Of a stretch of DNA of 64,000 bases, positions 22,867 to 35,344 are shown one piece after another. The translations under genes were made by a program, and so were the position numbers. The notes beneath the pieces were generated by a model, which had not been told where the DNA came from, searched no databases, and saw only the letters and a program-made list of their open reading frames with translations. The stretch is from Stratiolaelaps scimitus (taxonomy: Eukaryota; Arthropoda; Arachnida; Mesostigmata; Laelapidae): NCBI GenBank assembly GCA_019614645.1, contig JABWDB010000035.1, forward strand, positions 496,001 to 560,000, in the 5' to 3' direction. The first letter of the stretch is position 1. Each line of letters opens with the position of its first letter.

Positions 22867-25674
22867 AACTAGCATACGTCAATGCTGTGAAATTATGCAG
22901 AGAAGCATCGTGGTGGTACTTTATTGAAGACGATCAGTGCACATCCGTAAGCGCCAAGTGTAATCATTTCTAATTAAACATTTGCACGGTCGTGCCGTGA
23001 CGTATGTTGGGCTGCTGAAATACACCAGATACGTCCCGCAAATACACGTGCACGTTGCATGCAGGGCCCAAGAACATCATGCAGCACCTCAGCCCCTTTG
23101 CGGTGCTCAACAGAGGTCGAAACGTCTGACTCGCGATTTCCACATATGCCTGCAACCACGTATTTTCGTTAAAGATTGGCCATTAACAATCATCCGCGAG
23201 GTCATTATCTCGCGATTGAAATCGTCATATCGTTTGCCAGCTTGTCGGACATTCCTGCAGAATGTCTGCTGAATAACCGCACCGAGACCGCAATAGTGGT
23301 GTCTGAATGAGTTGACTCAGGGTGTATCCACGATACCCGAGAAACGGGACGATCATCGCGCGAGTTTGCGTGCTTGCTGCGTGGCTTGTTTGTCGCGGTA
23401 CACACACAACTGCATGCATCTTTGGGTAAATGCGTCCTCTCGTAAGATAGAGAGAGAGGAACGTGCACAGGGCGACCAGCTGTACACAACAAGTAATGGG
23501 GATTGAATGCGGCATGCTCGAGGCATTCGCGTGACGACGGTCAAATAAATTGCGCTCATTTATTACTTAGCCAGAGCAGGGCATTTGCAAGCGGCAGCCT
23601 GGATTCAGCTGTCCGCCACCGGGACATAGGTCGCCACCGCTGTGGCTGTGAAGACGCAGCAGTTGTAGAAACAACCCGAATAGGCAGAGCGCTACGTAAC
23701 GAACAGTGCGAGTTAAGGAGGGCGGCGACAAGGGCGACGATGATCGACCTATGTTCATAGACACTAATAGGTAGCAGGGGGAGGATTGATTAGGTGGAGT
23801 TTCTTGAAATATAAAATCTTGATACACGGAGAAGCGTAGGAAGCGATGTGGGCTATCAACGATGAACTTTTCTACTGATTTTTATAATATCCGCTACTTG
23901 ATCCATGTTTATTAGGGAGCGGTTATATTGTGTAGAAAACTGTCCATACGGCGAATGGACTAAGCTATCTCGAAATGTTGTAGCTTACCTTGGGCGTCAA
24001 ATCATTATACAATATAACACCATGCTTACTTCAGAGACTGACCCTTTTCTGCTATTTATTTTGTTAACTATTTAGGAATCGTTATGAAAAATACGCGATC
24101 GAACTATAGCGAAATACATCCATCTTCGTTGTCATTTATTGACGCATGCGACTCGTTGAGAAATCCGTTTTTCTCCGCTCCGTCTACCTTCATGCCTATC
24201 TCAGGCCCATGGATAAGGCCCATTGGGCAACTTCGTATTATAAAAACCTCCATTATTCAGACCTCTGCTTACACGTTCCGTCCTGACTGAGATGCAGGAG
24301 GCAAAAGTTCACACCTTGCACGAGTAACACCCAGCTCATCACTCGGGACAAAACTGCCCCTTGCATAGATTCCTATCGCACCTCTCACAGGGTTCATTCT
24401 TCATTCTTCCCGCCATCACTGGTGGCACGGTCGCGCCCACCACTTTGCGGGTCGAAGCTGTTATGTTGCTGTGAGAAATGACAGTATGACAGTGATGACT
24501 TGCGCTCCGTGCTGTGGGCCCTTCAGTGTCACGGAGTTCGCCAGCCCACGCTCGTTTCACGGCTCTCGCGCAGATGATAGAAGAAGGACTGTGAGAGGTT
24601 TAGGGATCGGTGGGAATGGGCTACGATATCTAGCCCCACATTTCGTCAGTTTTGCTTACGCTTTTTTCACTTGAGAAATTCTACGCGGCGAGCACGTGTC
24701 GTCCGATCTGGAGGATCCTTGCGGGCCTAGCTGGTCAACTATCGTAGTAGTGGGCATAGCGGTGGCTTTGTGACTATGACATTGTGTCTGATTCTGCTGC
24801 TACTGGCGCCACAGCTCTCACTGCCACCCCCAACGGCCCCGTAGCCGAGGGGGATTGAGCTTCACTTTCATTCGAGAGCGGACTTGTGCTGGTGGATGTA
24901 TAGAGCTCTCTCTCTCGTTCTCTGTCTCTCTGTCTCTATCTCTCCGGTGCATATTTGCGTGCTGTTGTCCCCGTCGTTGGTAAACAGCAACCGAATGGAC
25001 CCTTCCATTTCAGCCGGACGATGTTTGCACCGAACGAAGCCTGCGACCGAGTAGCCCCCATCCAGGGGCCTGGGCCAGGGTAGAATATCAACGACGACAA
25101 TAGCCTCAACAATAACACAATACCCGCACAGAAAAAACGAACGCAACGAGGTGTAGCGTGTACTGTGTCCTGTTGCAGAGCTGCCACATCAGGCCCTTGT
25201 CCGTTTTGAGCTGTTCGAGCATCGGGGGCCCGAGAGCCTGTTATCCCTTCGAGCCTGTTTCCCCACGTTCTTATTCTGCATGGAAGGAGAACTCGACACG
25301 ACCCAAGCGGGACTGTCCTCGGTACGTGGTGGCAGGTGGATCATAGTAGCTTCGAAGGTTTCTCGTCAAGGATACCTATTTCACATATGTGTTTCGGTTG
25401 TTTAACGGTCACCAGCGGCGGAACTGGCGTGTCGCGCAAGTGAACGCGGAATAGCGGACACAATGTAGTCATATATTCGTGAAACTGCAAGCTACGACAC
25501 TTACGGCGGTCAACATAACGGGAGATGCTAGCCATGCTGGTTACGCAAGAAGGATTACTGCAATTTGTAGGGGCCTATTTATGTGGCGGAGAAGAGAAGT
25601 AATGCACAAAGTGTTGCGGGTGAATTATAGTTACTTGCTCAGTCGTAGTGATAGTATGCTGTAGCGCCCTGCAC

Positions 25675-25679
<5 letters not shown>
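20233..25679. other. Long gene-free region
   Basis: No recognisable gene or intact element. Small protein-like open frames occur (for example 22112-22315 +), but I cannot assign them. A (TA)n tract lies at about 22831-22862, and a CT-rich tract near 24905-24945. Confidence 0.45.
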
Positions 25680-25706
<27 letters not shown>

Positions 25707-25972
25707 GTGTTGTGCATAAACTTAACGCACCCCTATATTTCAACAACTCGTTATAAAGAATACACATTTGAGGGATTTATTCTGTATCAGATTAATGTAC
25801 GTGTCAAATGACATACACACCACAAAGAACAGTGCATATGATGTCGTATGCAGCCTGCTACAATAAAATGTGTCCTATTTCGGTTGTGCAAAATGATAAT
25901 GCAGCTTCAGTTATCGAGTGTTCTCGCTGAATTGATCCAGTTTGTGTTGAGCATTCAAACTGTACTATAGTC

Positions 25973-27080
25973 ATAGGACACGCTTCGAGCCTTACTGATG
26001 CAGAGGAAGCAGTTATTACTGCTGTAAACCGAGCGGGAAAGACCCAGGCTTCTATTGCCAGAGAAATTGGCAAAAGTCGTCGCGTAGTGCAAAATTATTT
26101 AAGCAGTCCGTCGACGTATGGTACTAATAAGTCTAAAGGACGTCCACGAAAGATTGACCAGCGAACTGCCATGCGCATCTGTCGATTGGCCTCGAATTCT
26201 ACCATAGGTTGTGAAGCAATCAGACAAGGGTTAACCCTTCAGGTTCATAGATCAACAGTATTAAGGACAATTAAGCGTTATCCACATATCATACGGGGGC
26301 AATTGAAAACAAGACCGCGTCTTCAACAACTACCCGACTAAACTTCGCCCACAACAATATGGCCAGAGACTGGAAATTGGTGAGCATTGGGGCAACATTT
26401 TTAAAGAGTATCTTGTGGGTGCACATCTACCTAAAAGGTACTGTGTTGTTTCAGATCATCTTCAGTGACGAAAAGAAGTTTAATTTGGACGGGCCACATG
26501 GACTTAACGGTTATTGGCATGATGTACGTAAAGTGTCGCGGAACTTCTCAAAACGCAACCTCGGTCGCGGGTCTGTTATGGTTTGGGGAGCTTTCACCTT
26601 TCTTGGCAGGCTCCCACTCGCTTTCATCTCATCTCGAATGAATAGCGAGGACTATCAGCAGATGTTGACCAACAACCTACTACCGTTTAGGAGCAGATTT
26701 CATCGACTGCCAATTGTTTTCCAACAAGATAACGCTTCAATTCTCGTCAGCGCTAGCACACTTGCGTAGTTAGGACGGCATGACATTGAAACCCCAGCGT
26801 GGCCAGCATGTTCTCCTGATCTCAACCCGATGGAGAACCTCTGGCGCATTCTTGTCCGACGAGTATATGCGTCGAATCGACAATAAACATCCGTGGAAGC
26901 ACTTTTTTTCATTTATGAGGAAAAACGGAAATACCTACCCCGCTTCCCCACGCCTCCCATGCGGGAGGGAGCCCCCGTGGAAGCACTAAAAGAGGCGTTG
27001 TTGGACGCCTGGCTAGGTGTCAGCGACCAGATCATGCTAAATATCGTTGATAAATACCAAACTAAGTCTTTGACTTTATA
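25973..27080 (+). pseudogene. Tc3-like transposase, broken copy
   Basis: This is the relic of a Tc1/mariner (Tc3-type) transposase. Exon 1 starts at an ATA where the sister copy has ATG (40463). It encodes a helix-turn-helix part (KTQASIAREIGKSRRVVQNY), GRPRK and a second DNA-binding half. A 10-base loss near 26332 shifts the frame and gives a stop at 26339. A GTGAGC...TTTCAG intron of 75 bp (26380-26454) fits the family. Exon 2 reads IIFSDEKKF, GRGSVMVWGAF, FQQDNAS, a premature TAG at 26767, and later DLNPMENLW. The three acidic residues expected of the DD-E catalytic centre (in SDEKK, QQDNA and NPMENLW) are all visible. A 71-bp insertion at 26904 breaks the C-terminal part. It is not functional. 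Confidence 0.88.
26891..26987 (-). mobile_element. Nested short retroposon in the transposase
   Basis: A 71-base insert (26904-26974) is flanked by CCGTGGAAGCACT on both sides (26891-26903 and 26975-26987). The + strand insert begins with a run of T, so on the - strand it is an A-tailed, 5'-truncated retroposon. The copy at 41395 lacks it, so it arrived after the Tc3-like element. Confidence 0.8.
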
Positions 27081-27870
27081 ATTAGCAAGGGCGGGGCCAC
27101 GCGGTACTGATTAGCACAAGAAAACGCGAATTAATTCAGCGAGAACACTCGATAACTGAGTTATCATTTTGCACAACGAACATATGACACATTTTATTGT
27201 AGCAGGCTGCATGCGACGTCATATGCGCTGTTCTTTGTGGTATGTATGGTATTTGACACGTACATTAATCTAAATAAATACAGAATAAATGCCTCAAATG
27301 TGTACTCTTTGTAACGATTTGTTTAAATATAGCACACCTATATATATATATATATAGTCCAGTTGTCTCAACTCTGTCGTTGACAGGCAATTCAAACATG
27401 TGTAATTAGCATGCTTTCAAAAATAATTTAGCAGCATAAAACGGTGTTTTCATGCATCAAGCTACTTCATAGTTTTCTCCCCTTTCATATTTATATTGCC
27501 CATGGATGTCCTAGCTAGTTTTCAACCACTATCAATTTAATTACAGTACAATCTAAGCACTCAAATATATGTAGGAGTAAGTGGATTATTGCTGTTTATT
27601 GTTTTTTGTTGACGGGGACATCTCGGGAGTTACTGAGCGTTCTAGAGGTCTGCGGTGGCACACAAGACTACTCGGCTCATGAGAGATTTCATAATTTTGG
27701 TCTCTTGCTGTGTGAGATTGGTTTTTGTTCCACACGCACAGACTCCTAGTTATAGACCCGACCCAAGATGAGTATTTCTCATCATCCCCCTGCGAGCTCT
27801 CGCCTCTTGACTCTTGAGCACATTGTCGTTTATACGTTCGCACCTCATAAGTGTACAGTTGGAGGTACTT

Positions 27871-27885
27871 AGTAAATATGAAGAT
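27871..27885. repeat. Target-site duplication, left copy
   Basis: AGTAAATATGAAGAT here is repeated exactly at 28175-28189, marking the edges of the insertion 27886-28174. Confidence 0.85.
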
Positions 27886-28174
27886 TCCGTGCAGGACCCC
27901 AACACGGAAGCCACAATAGTCATAGGAGACTAAGGCACCCGGCTATAGAACACTAGCCGGACCAGTACACACCTTCCCCAGAGATCGAAGTAATGCCAAG
28001 CGTGAAGCCGACTCTGGGGAAGAGATACACTCTCAGCAGAGGATGGTTTTAGCAGGCAGAGGCGTTTTGTCATCCACGTCAACCCTGCACTGGATCGGCC
28101 CACTTTCATGGAGATTGGAATGTCTCTGGTGGTAACCGTGCGTTTGAAGAAAATTTCCTCCTCTAAAAAAAAAA
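27886..28174 (+). mobile_element. Full-length short retroposon with strong hairpins
   Basis: This is a 289-bp insertion with a perfect 15-bp target duplication and an A11 tail. No convincing tRNA A/B box pair is visible. It contains two inverted repeats: CCGGCTA/TAGCCGG near 27940-27962, and a perfect 11-bp pair CTTCCCCAGAG (27973-27983) and CTCTGGGGAAG (28012-28022). Its 3' end (GAGATTGGAATGTCTCTGGT, then GGAAATTTTC-like complement and CCTCCTCT) recurs as truncated copies at 53941-54007 and 56900-56986. It could be a SINE with an unusual head or the 3' end of a LINE. Confidence 0.75.
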
Positions 28175-28189
28175 AGTAAATATGAAGAT
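28175..28189. repeat. Target-site duplication, right copy
   Basis: This is an exact second copy of AGTAAATATGAAGAT, directly after the A-tail of the 289-bp retroposon. Confidence 0.85.
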
Positions 28190-30155
28190 AATAATAATAA
28201 TTTCCAGGAACTTGCTTTTAGGTGCTTCGGAATGCCTCTGTAAACTCCGAAGTGATGTGGATATATGTATATGTGTACCATGTAAAGGCTATCAGTCATA
28301 GCCAATAGGTTAATATGTAACCGACCACTTCGCATACTCTGACTTGAGGTTGCACCAGGCTGCGTATCGTGACGGCGTGGCCGGGGTGGCTAGTGCAGAT
28401 CTCCCTGAGTGCTATTGCGATGGGGACCACGAAGAGCAGCACGATCTGTGCTCGCCGCTTCGAAATCGGGGTTTCGGTGAGACATTTCCCGCTGTTACAT
28501 AACCCAGATAAGTCCAGTACGGTCGACATGACAGGTTCTCGAAGCAATGCTACCCGGCTGTACTGAGAGTAAGCTATAAGAACGAAAGGAAAAAGGAGCA
28601 CGCATCGTACGATCTAACATAATTAGCAGTTCCCCCACTGTAGCCTCAGTAAGGTCTTTATTTTTGCTCTAGACATTTCTCGCGCTAACACGTCTATACG
28701 GATAAGCGCCCACAAGTTCACGGAAATCTCTAAAGCGACCTGCTCAGGACTGTCAAGGTCCTCCCAGGCTTACGTGTTCATTGTAAGGCAGACTTTGAAA
28801 ATTAAAATATAAAAAACGCAATTTTACTTTTACCTGCCGTGCTAGCCCACGTAAAGGCAAAACAAATTCATTTGCGAGAACTAACATCAATGGGACCAAG
28901 GAAAGAACCTTGGGAAGATGATTCTCAGAGAAAACGAAAGATAAGGGAAGGCCCGGCTTACGAGAATTATGGTCAAGCACACAGATAATACTGCTTGAAG
29001 GCCGGCACCGCCAGCTAATCCGTCAGCGGCACGCCAAGACCCCCATCGCTTCGTGGCAATACTGTTACGTGAAGATACGGGCCGGTGGAAATTGAAGCTC
29101 AAGAGTTAGAAGTGAGGCATGTGTCAGTGGCTGCTGGTGGTTGTCCCCTGAGCGGGAGCCGTCGGGGCCGGGTAGCAGCACACTTCTCTAAACGCAGCGA
29201 CCCAGTAGACTGATCGCGCAGCTAGTGACAGCGCGTTACAGTGTGCTCTATTCCCCTTCACAAAGCAAAAACAAAAAACAATTGAGCTACCGTGCAGGTA
29301 AAGAAAATCTATAAGGAAACCGATGCTGAGAAGTGACAACCGCGTTTGGCCAGAAACTGCACTCTAGCAAATCTAACACGGCCAGCCACTCGCTATTCTC
29401 GTGGGTTCAGAGTTGAGCAAACAAGTACAATCTTTGTGGATTTTTATATATAGGCAATGCTATATAGATTCGACGTCAAGTTGATGCTATTGTTGTGGGA
29501 CACGCCAACATTGGTTTGATCATTTCTACCTAAATTGTTGCAAGGCGCTATCTTCAACGTAGACTAATGTCTCCTCCACCGCGTTCCTCTCAACCGCGCA
29601 GACTAGTCGTATGCATAATAATCAGCCAACGGACAGCGAACCCATCATCGAAGCATCGACCTCGAGAGGTTTCCGCTGCACCACCGGATTTGATATCGTG
29701 GCCCACGGACCCACGGAAGAAAATTATATTGCTATATCATTTTGCTTTTGCCGTATATTCTCGTTGAGACATAGACAAGGATAGCAACCAGTGCTGTCAG
29801 GGTATCGGCTGCGTCGATGTTGGCTGCAGACAAATAAATCAATATAAATAATATGGATATCGGCTTTGCAGCTGCGGGTAACATCCGCTATCGGTTTAGT
29901 GCATGCTGGGTGGAGGGCTACTTTGATATTTCGGCGTTCGCAACGCAGTATACCCGAAGACAAGGTGCAGAACGAAACAAATCGAGCTGCTCGTTAATGG
30001 GGTCGATTTATTAAAAATCGGGCCAGCTTAGCGATTTCTCTTGACCGACTCCTGACCGACATGTATTTATTGTACCTTTCAAAAACTGGCCCATTATTCA
30101 ATGAAATAAATGACGCGAGGCCCACCAGCCGTTTCGATGGCAACAGACAGCGACA
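28190..30155. other. Gene-free stretch
   Basis: No gene recognised. Around 28530-28580 GAAGCAATGCT and an eroded GAGAGTAAGCT recall the SINE 3' part, too decayed to annotate separately. Confidence 0.45.
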
Positions 30156-30294
30156 ACTTCAGGTGTTTTTTTTTGTTTTTTCCAGCTGACCCTCAGCTGT
30201 TCCCCTATGCGACAGGCCTCAGCTCTTAACCTTTTAGGTATTACTATGAGCCTGTCGGGGCCACCTTTGCTTATTCTCTTCCTTACTTCAGGTG
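30156..30294 (-). mobile_element. 5'-truncated SINE (AGCTGAGGGTCAGCT type)
   Basis: The 119-base insert 30166-30284 is flanked by ACTTCAGGTG (30156-30165 and 30285-30294). On the - strand it ends with AGCTGAGGGTCAGCT and an A-rich tail. It is nearly identical to the 3' half of the full-length copy at 41827-42083. Confidence 0.85.
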
Positions 30295-30631
30295 GTTAGA
30301 GGGAATTATGCCTAAACTAATAGATGTATCATATTTGCGCAGCGGAGATTATCGATGAAGTGAATCGAATATCTAGCAGGTTCATCTCACTTATCTCGTC
30401 ATAATCTGCGTGGACTCGTTACACTCTGACAACACAAGCGTAAATGTTATATCCTCATGTATAGGATCCACAAAGTAAAGATCAATGGTGCCTGACATTC
30501 TACATCTTGTCATTCATATGGTGATAACACGGCGCCTTTCTTCGTTTGAGCTAGCCGAACATAAAATATTTACTTTCTTCTAAACTGGACACAGCTTTGA
30601 CGCCTTCGAGTGCATGGAATTGAAAACAAAA

Positions 30632-30673
<42 letters not shown>

Positions 30674-31746
30674 AAGCTGACAAGGCTGTTAGACAACGCT
30701 GTTTATGATGTTGATTAATGCAACGCGGTTAATGATCGCGGAGTTGGAACTAAACACAAGATTAATTAATGCGTGGGCGACCAAAAATGCGGGACACACT
30801 GTGTCATTATGACAGAAATAAGCGATGCAAGCGAGAGGGAGTTCGTAGGCAGCTCGAAACTTCGCGGCATTCCGACCTCCGTCGAGACAAACATACGAGC
30901 ATGTATGGGAATTCACACGATCCCCCAACGCGAATCAGAGTTATCTACCAGCGATGTGTGCACTTGCCATTAAACGCCCGGGCGAATGCGATGGGGGTTG
31001 CAACAAACCGGATGAAACGCAAAAAAAAACATATATATTCTCCTACCTCGAAACGTCTGCACGAAAAAGGAAAGAACCTGACGATTCCATACTGCTAAAA
31101 CACTGTACCGCCATGTGCACTGCAGAAAGCACTGCGAACTATAGCTGAAGCAGCGATTGACATCGGGCGGATGGGCTAAATAGAAAAAATGAGTAGAAAA
31201 TTAGGGTACATTTTCCGACAAAAAAAAAAGTGCTGCACAAAACTGTCCATTTAAAAAGCTTCCGATTCGATGCTTCGCTCCGTTACTTGAGCACACTAAT
31301 TGACTCGCGTAAATAACGTCACTATTTGGCATCGGTGATATTTTCTCCTTTTTTCTTTTGGCCCGAGCTAACACCCGGCAAGTTCATTTTGGTATTATAA
31401 TTTAATACAATCCGTGACGCGTGATCTGCTCCGAGCTATAATCTGGCTTACGATGATCTCCTCTGTGAGAGATAATGCAGGGCGCCCAGTTCGACGTGTC
31501 GAAAGGTAACCGCCAGGGTTCGATTGCCACGAGCGATCGAAAGTGTGTATCGCCCATTCACATGATACTGGTCAATATGTGATAGGCGCACTCTGCATTT
31601 GTTCGGATTTCTCCAAATTAATTTTGTAAAACCAATCATACGTTGTCATTTCATAATGATTGACATAAAATATTTATTACGAAAGATACGAATCATAAAG
31701 CATATTCTCCAGGCTGTACACATATATATATATATATATATATACA
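30295..31746. other. Gene-free stretch
   Basis: No gene recognised. A (TA)n tract lies at 30634-30669, and a (TA)n tract at about 31722-31744 abuts the reverse-transcriptase relic. A B-box-like GGGTTCGATTGCC at about 31516 has no convincing A box. Confidence 0.45.
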
Positions 31747-31910
31747 TGGGGGCAACAGAGTTTGTACTACCTACAGCCGTCAGGGTAACAACTTGCCAGT
31801 CTCTGGCTTATCAGATGCCGTTGCTTTGGAGCTCGCTCCCGAAGGAGGTTAGGGAGCTCACCTCTACCAGGAAGTTTGCCAAGGAGATAAAGAAAAGATT
31901 GCAGTTATAA
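31747..31910 (+). pseudogene. Non-LTR reverse transcriptase C-terminus, fragment
   Basis: The frame reads GATEFVLPTAVRVTTCQSLA, then YQMPLLWSSLPKEVRELTST and RKFAKEIKKRLQL before a stop. The pattern of a short polar lead, then P-x-LW-x-SLP-x-E-x-R, then a charged helix ending the protein, is the usual last part of CR1/jockey-type or related non-LTR polymerases. The 5' side runs directly into a (TA)n tract, so only about 55 codons remain. This is a different family from the copies at 3275, 18781 and 51750. An AT-rich stretch of about 130 bases after the stop may be its 3'UTR. Confidence 0.75.
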
Positions 31911-32059
31911 TGTTATATAATTGTGTGAATTAAATAACCTGAATATTATGAATTGTAAATAATTTGAGTGAATGTATATATCTGTTGACAGAATAATCTA
32001 TTATAATTGTGAAATCGTAATTGCATGAACAATTTGGTGATAATACACTCTTACTTTTA

Positions 32060-32120
32060 CCCTATTTTTTAATCGAGAACATAAGCATCGTAAAATTGCA
32101 GTTCCGGAAATAAACAGCAA
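32060..32120 (+). repeat. SINE-like tail fragment
   Basis: GAGAACATAAGCATCGTAAA and TTGCAGTTCCGGAAATAAAC match the tail of the tRNA-headed repeat at 55050-55170 (GAGAACTTAAGTGTTGTAAA, CTGCAGTTCCTCTAATAAAC). It is a short relic of the same family. Confidence 0.5.
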
Positions 32121-32733
32121 ATGTTATTTATATGTATGTGTGTATGTAAGACACAGGTCAACTAACAAGAGATGTATTTAAGTTGTATTTAATTATGTCT
32201 ATAAATTTAACGATGTGGCCTTATTGCCTCCGAGGTACGTTCCTCTTACGGGAAGGTCTCGCCGTCTCTCCCCCCCTCTATTCTCTCTATCGCATTCGTC
32301 CCAGGCCAATCCAATTCATGGCTTTTTGTGTAGCTCGAAATACTGCAACTTGATCCACCATGGCTTACGGTAATAGCCAGTGCACTAAGTTCGTTTACCG
32401 TATCGTCGCTGTCGGGGTAGCTTTTAAACTTTCCACAAAATATCATAAGGAAATAGCAGGCCCCGTCTAACGATTTCCACCCTCGTTCTATCGCAATGGC
32501 CAGACCAGGAGAAGCGATCGAGACTGTGGGTTTCTCGACTGCCTCTTTCGATAAAAGGCGGAATTGAGTTTGGAAGAACTTTGGATGTACGATCTACTAC
32601 CACCGACGCTGCCGCCATCAACGTCGAACCACACGAGCGCTCTATTTCGTATCACTTACAATCGGAGATAAATATATACAGACGTCTCAATCAATTCATA
32701 TATATATATATATATATCCACGGATAATGAACC

Positions 32734-32828
32734 AGTATATATTTATTTAAGAGCTGAGGCCCGTCAAATAGACGAACAGCTAAGGGTCAGCTCGAAAAAA
32801 AAAAAAAAAAAGAGAAGTATATATTTAT
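32734..32828 (+). mobile_element. 5'-truncated SINE (AGCTGAGGGTCAGCT type)
   Basis: A 69-base insert (32747-32815) is flanked by exact 13-bp copies of AGTATATATTTAT (32734-32746 and 32816-32828). It ends AGCTAAGGGTCAGCTCG followed by 17 A. It is the + strand version of the tail in the copies at 30166 and 41827; part of the middle is missing relative to them. Confidence 0.82.
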
Positions 32829-33165
32829 AGTGTATATTTTTCGAGGTTTGACTAATTGCGCTTTATGATAGGCGAAATACGATAGCTCCTTTTCCTACTA
32901 CAAGACTTCACTCTGATGTCTTCAAAATCGCCTCAGTCGAGAAATTTCGAACATTTTTTCCTAATACGCCCCATATTTATATATATATATGAGTTGCCAT
33001 ATGTTCTCACTGGGTGTTCGAGATGAGCGAATACAATTTTTCGAGCGAAAAGCGAATCGGGACCTAGTTTTCATGTTTTGCCGAAATATATAGTATATAT
33101 TTTTTGCAATTTTGAATACATTATTTTATTTGGCTTATTTCTTATGTTTCGTTCATTTACATCCA

Positions 33166-33210
<45 letters not shown>

Positions 33211-35141
33211 ATATATATGATGCAGAAAGACACCCATTTAACAGTAGGTAGAGGTATAATGCATAGGAGTTAAGTGTACGCTCTAATTGTTCGCGGCAAA
33301 CGGCTAACGTTGAAAGTGCGTTACTCTTCGGCTTGCTGGAGCCCGATGAAGCGGCTTTTGTGTTTCAGAGAGAAGGGCACACACCTCTAGAAGCACGAAT
33401 GTATTCGACGCGAGGCCAGGGTACTGTGAGCGGGAATTCTTTTTGTTGTTGAATTTCAACGAAAATGTATCTACTTCGTAAAATGAACGAAGAGAACTAT
33501 ACCGAATCATTAGGAAATCCCATAATAAGTCGTCTTTTTGTTTGCATAATATCTAGAATTGTATAAAAAAGAAATATTCCAAATAAAGTAATTAAAAAAG
33601 AGAATCGTTGGTAGTCTTCCTTGAATTGTCAGCATAGGCAATGCTTCGGGGGGCGGGGGGGGGGGGCAAAAAGTACTGGATTTGTAGTTGTCGTAAAAAT
33701 ACAAGAATACCTCTGCCTTTCCCGTCTCTATTCAAGACAACGATCGGAAATAAATGATATTACTTTTCACTCGCGGACCTCATCACACACGATGTGTACT
33801 CTTGGTCATTGGATCCTTGTCTCGCAGATCTTTCCACTCAAAGATGTGGTTTCGCCTAACGTTAACATTTCTACCGTCACATTATCACCTTTCACCCTGA
33901 TCGCTAAGACACTCAAGCAACATATTAATTGGCCAGCTGAACAACAGATACGATTCGTTACTGGCGGCCTCCGCAGTGTCAGGAAGGATCGGAGAAATCG
34001 AAGGGATCCCTTAAGTATTGAAGCGAGCGAATGATTATGTGACTAAAGCCACGACGCCCTGGTTCAGACGTCTCGCAGCGGCGCCATTATCAGCAGTCGC
34101 ATATAACCGATTCAAATGCTCTGATAGATGCCTTTGCATTTGACCTATTAGGCTTCTTTTCGGGTCAGTCCTGGCTGTGCGCGACGGACTATGGGAACTG
34201 TGGCTGGTGGGGCATCGGGACCCCGCCGATCGAACTTTCTTCCTCAGAGATCATCACACCGAGGGGCGTTGATCACCACGGAACGATAGCGTTGCCCCGA
34301 ATTCACGCTCGGAACAGAAATAGCAATAAGAGAAGAAGACAGAGGCATCGAGGAAAGAATGAACGATCTATCCGGCACTATCTGGCTTGCGGCAAGTCAG
34401 GCCAAATCGAATCAGGCCGAAGACGATGACGGTCGTAGTGGTAGTGGTAGTGGCGGCGGCGGCGGCAGCAGCAGCAGGCCACCTCCTCAGTGCACTTTTA
34501 AGCCCTCAAGCGGGTCACGTCGACGGTCTGGTCCGGCGGTCGCGTCGTCGTCTTGCACTCGCCCCTTTATCTCTTGTTCGCCTGCTCCCTTTTTCATTCT
34601 CGCCGTCGCGCCCAGCCGCCACTTGGGATTTCGTAGACGCCTGTGGCGCGACTTCCGGTCGCACTTCCGGCGATGATGTCATCAGTAAACATTCCAGCTC
34701 CTCTCGGCTCCACCAGGAAACCAACTTGCCGCCAACATCTCGCTCTCAATCGAAACTTCTCAGCCGATGCTGGCTGTGGACTTCGTTGTCTGCGGGCGTC
34801 TGGGTGTGCGCGTGGGGGAGGAGGGGAAGGGCATCGGGGCGGGAGCGACATAAATTGAACAATAAACCGTTCCACTAGCGGTCCCCCGTCGAGCGACGAA
34901 AAGGAAGTGGAACGCGCAGCCGAAATTCAAATAGGCAAACAATGCCAGCAGTACCTGAGAAAATGAAGGCGACGAGGGCGTCAGGTTGCGTCACACGGCT
35001 GACACAGCCTGAGGGAGAATTTGGCGAGATACGGAGTTAAACGAACTTGGCACGATACAAATTGTATATTGTAATGGGAATTAGGTCACGCCTTTGTCAG
35101 CATATATATATATAAGAGTACACGATATTGACTAGTAGTAA
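32829..35141. other. Gene-free stretch with a GC-rich block
   Basis: The first part is very AT-rich with a long (TA)n tract at about 33169-33208. The block 34350-34880 is markedly GC/CpG-rich with GGC and CAG runs and open frames on both strands. I see no family signature, so it may be a regulatory or untranslated region, or simply compositional. Confidence 0.4.
33169..33208. repeat. (TA)n microsatellite
   Basis: One of the longest of more than a dozen (TA)n tracts in the window. Others are near 9700, 16023, 16992, 22831, 25680, 30634, 42430, 44985 and 60625. Confidence 0.95.
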
Positions 35142-35344
35142 TAATTGAATTGTCGAGCCTGCTAGCATGGTGTGTTTCTGTGCGCCTTTTAGTAGGGTAA
35201 GACGCGGATTCGATGCCCGCCGTTGCACATTTGCGTTTAAGGGGTCCGTCTTATGAAACAATGCTGAAAGCATTTTACCGTGGAGGTAAAATGTTGGGTA
35301 GGCGCCAGCCCAGCTAAAAATTTCCTTTTAGTACTAATTGAATT
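35142..35344 (+). mobile_element. Full-length tRNA-derived SINE with duplication
   Basis: A 183-base insert (35152-35334) is flanked by TAATTGAATT (35142-35151 and 35335-35344). The head has an A-box-like TAGCATGGTGTG (about 35163) and a B-box-like GGATTCGATGCCC (about 35207). The core CACATTTGCGTTTAAGGGG, then GAAACAATGCTGAAAGCA, aligns with the copy at 36846-37010. The 3' hairpin is eroded to GCCAGCCCAGC, followed by an A-rich tail. Confidence 0.8.

Larger units (their letters stand above)
25705..27331 (+). mobile_element. Tc3-like DNA transposon, defective
   Basis: The left end starts with CAGTGTTGTGCATAAACTTA directly after a TA at the edge of a (TA)n tract. The first 230 bases are repeated inverted at about 27130-27331 (for example CAGCGAGAACACTCGATAAC against its complement near 25914-25933), giving long terminal inverted repeats. 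The extreme right end is lost: after AAATATAG at about 27331 the sequence runs into another (TA)n tract, so the element cannot be mobile on its own. A second copy lies at 40195-41700. Confidence 0.9.

Noticed and set aside
31500..31560. SINE head with GGGTTCGATTGCC
   Set aside because: B-box-like only; no A box at the right spacing and no tail.
34387..34878. 163-codon open frame starting with Val and Ala runs
   Set aside because: It is encoded by GGT/GGC and GCA-type repeats in a GC-rich block, with other long frames on both strands. No conserved motif.
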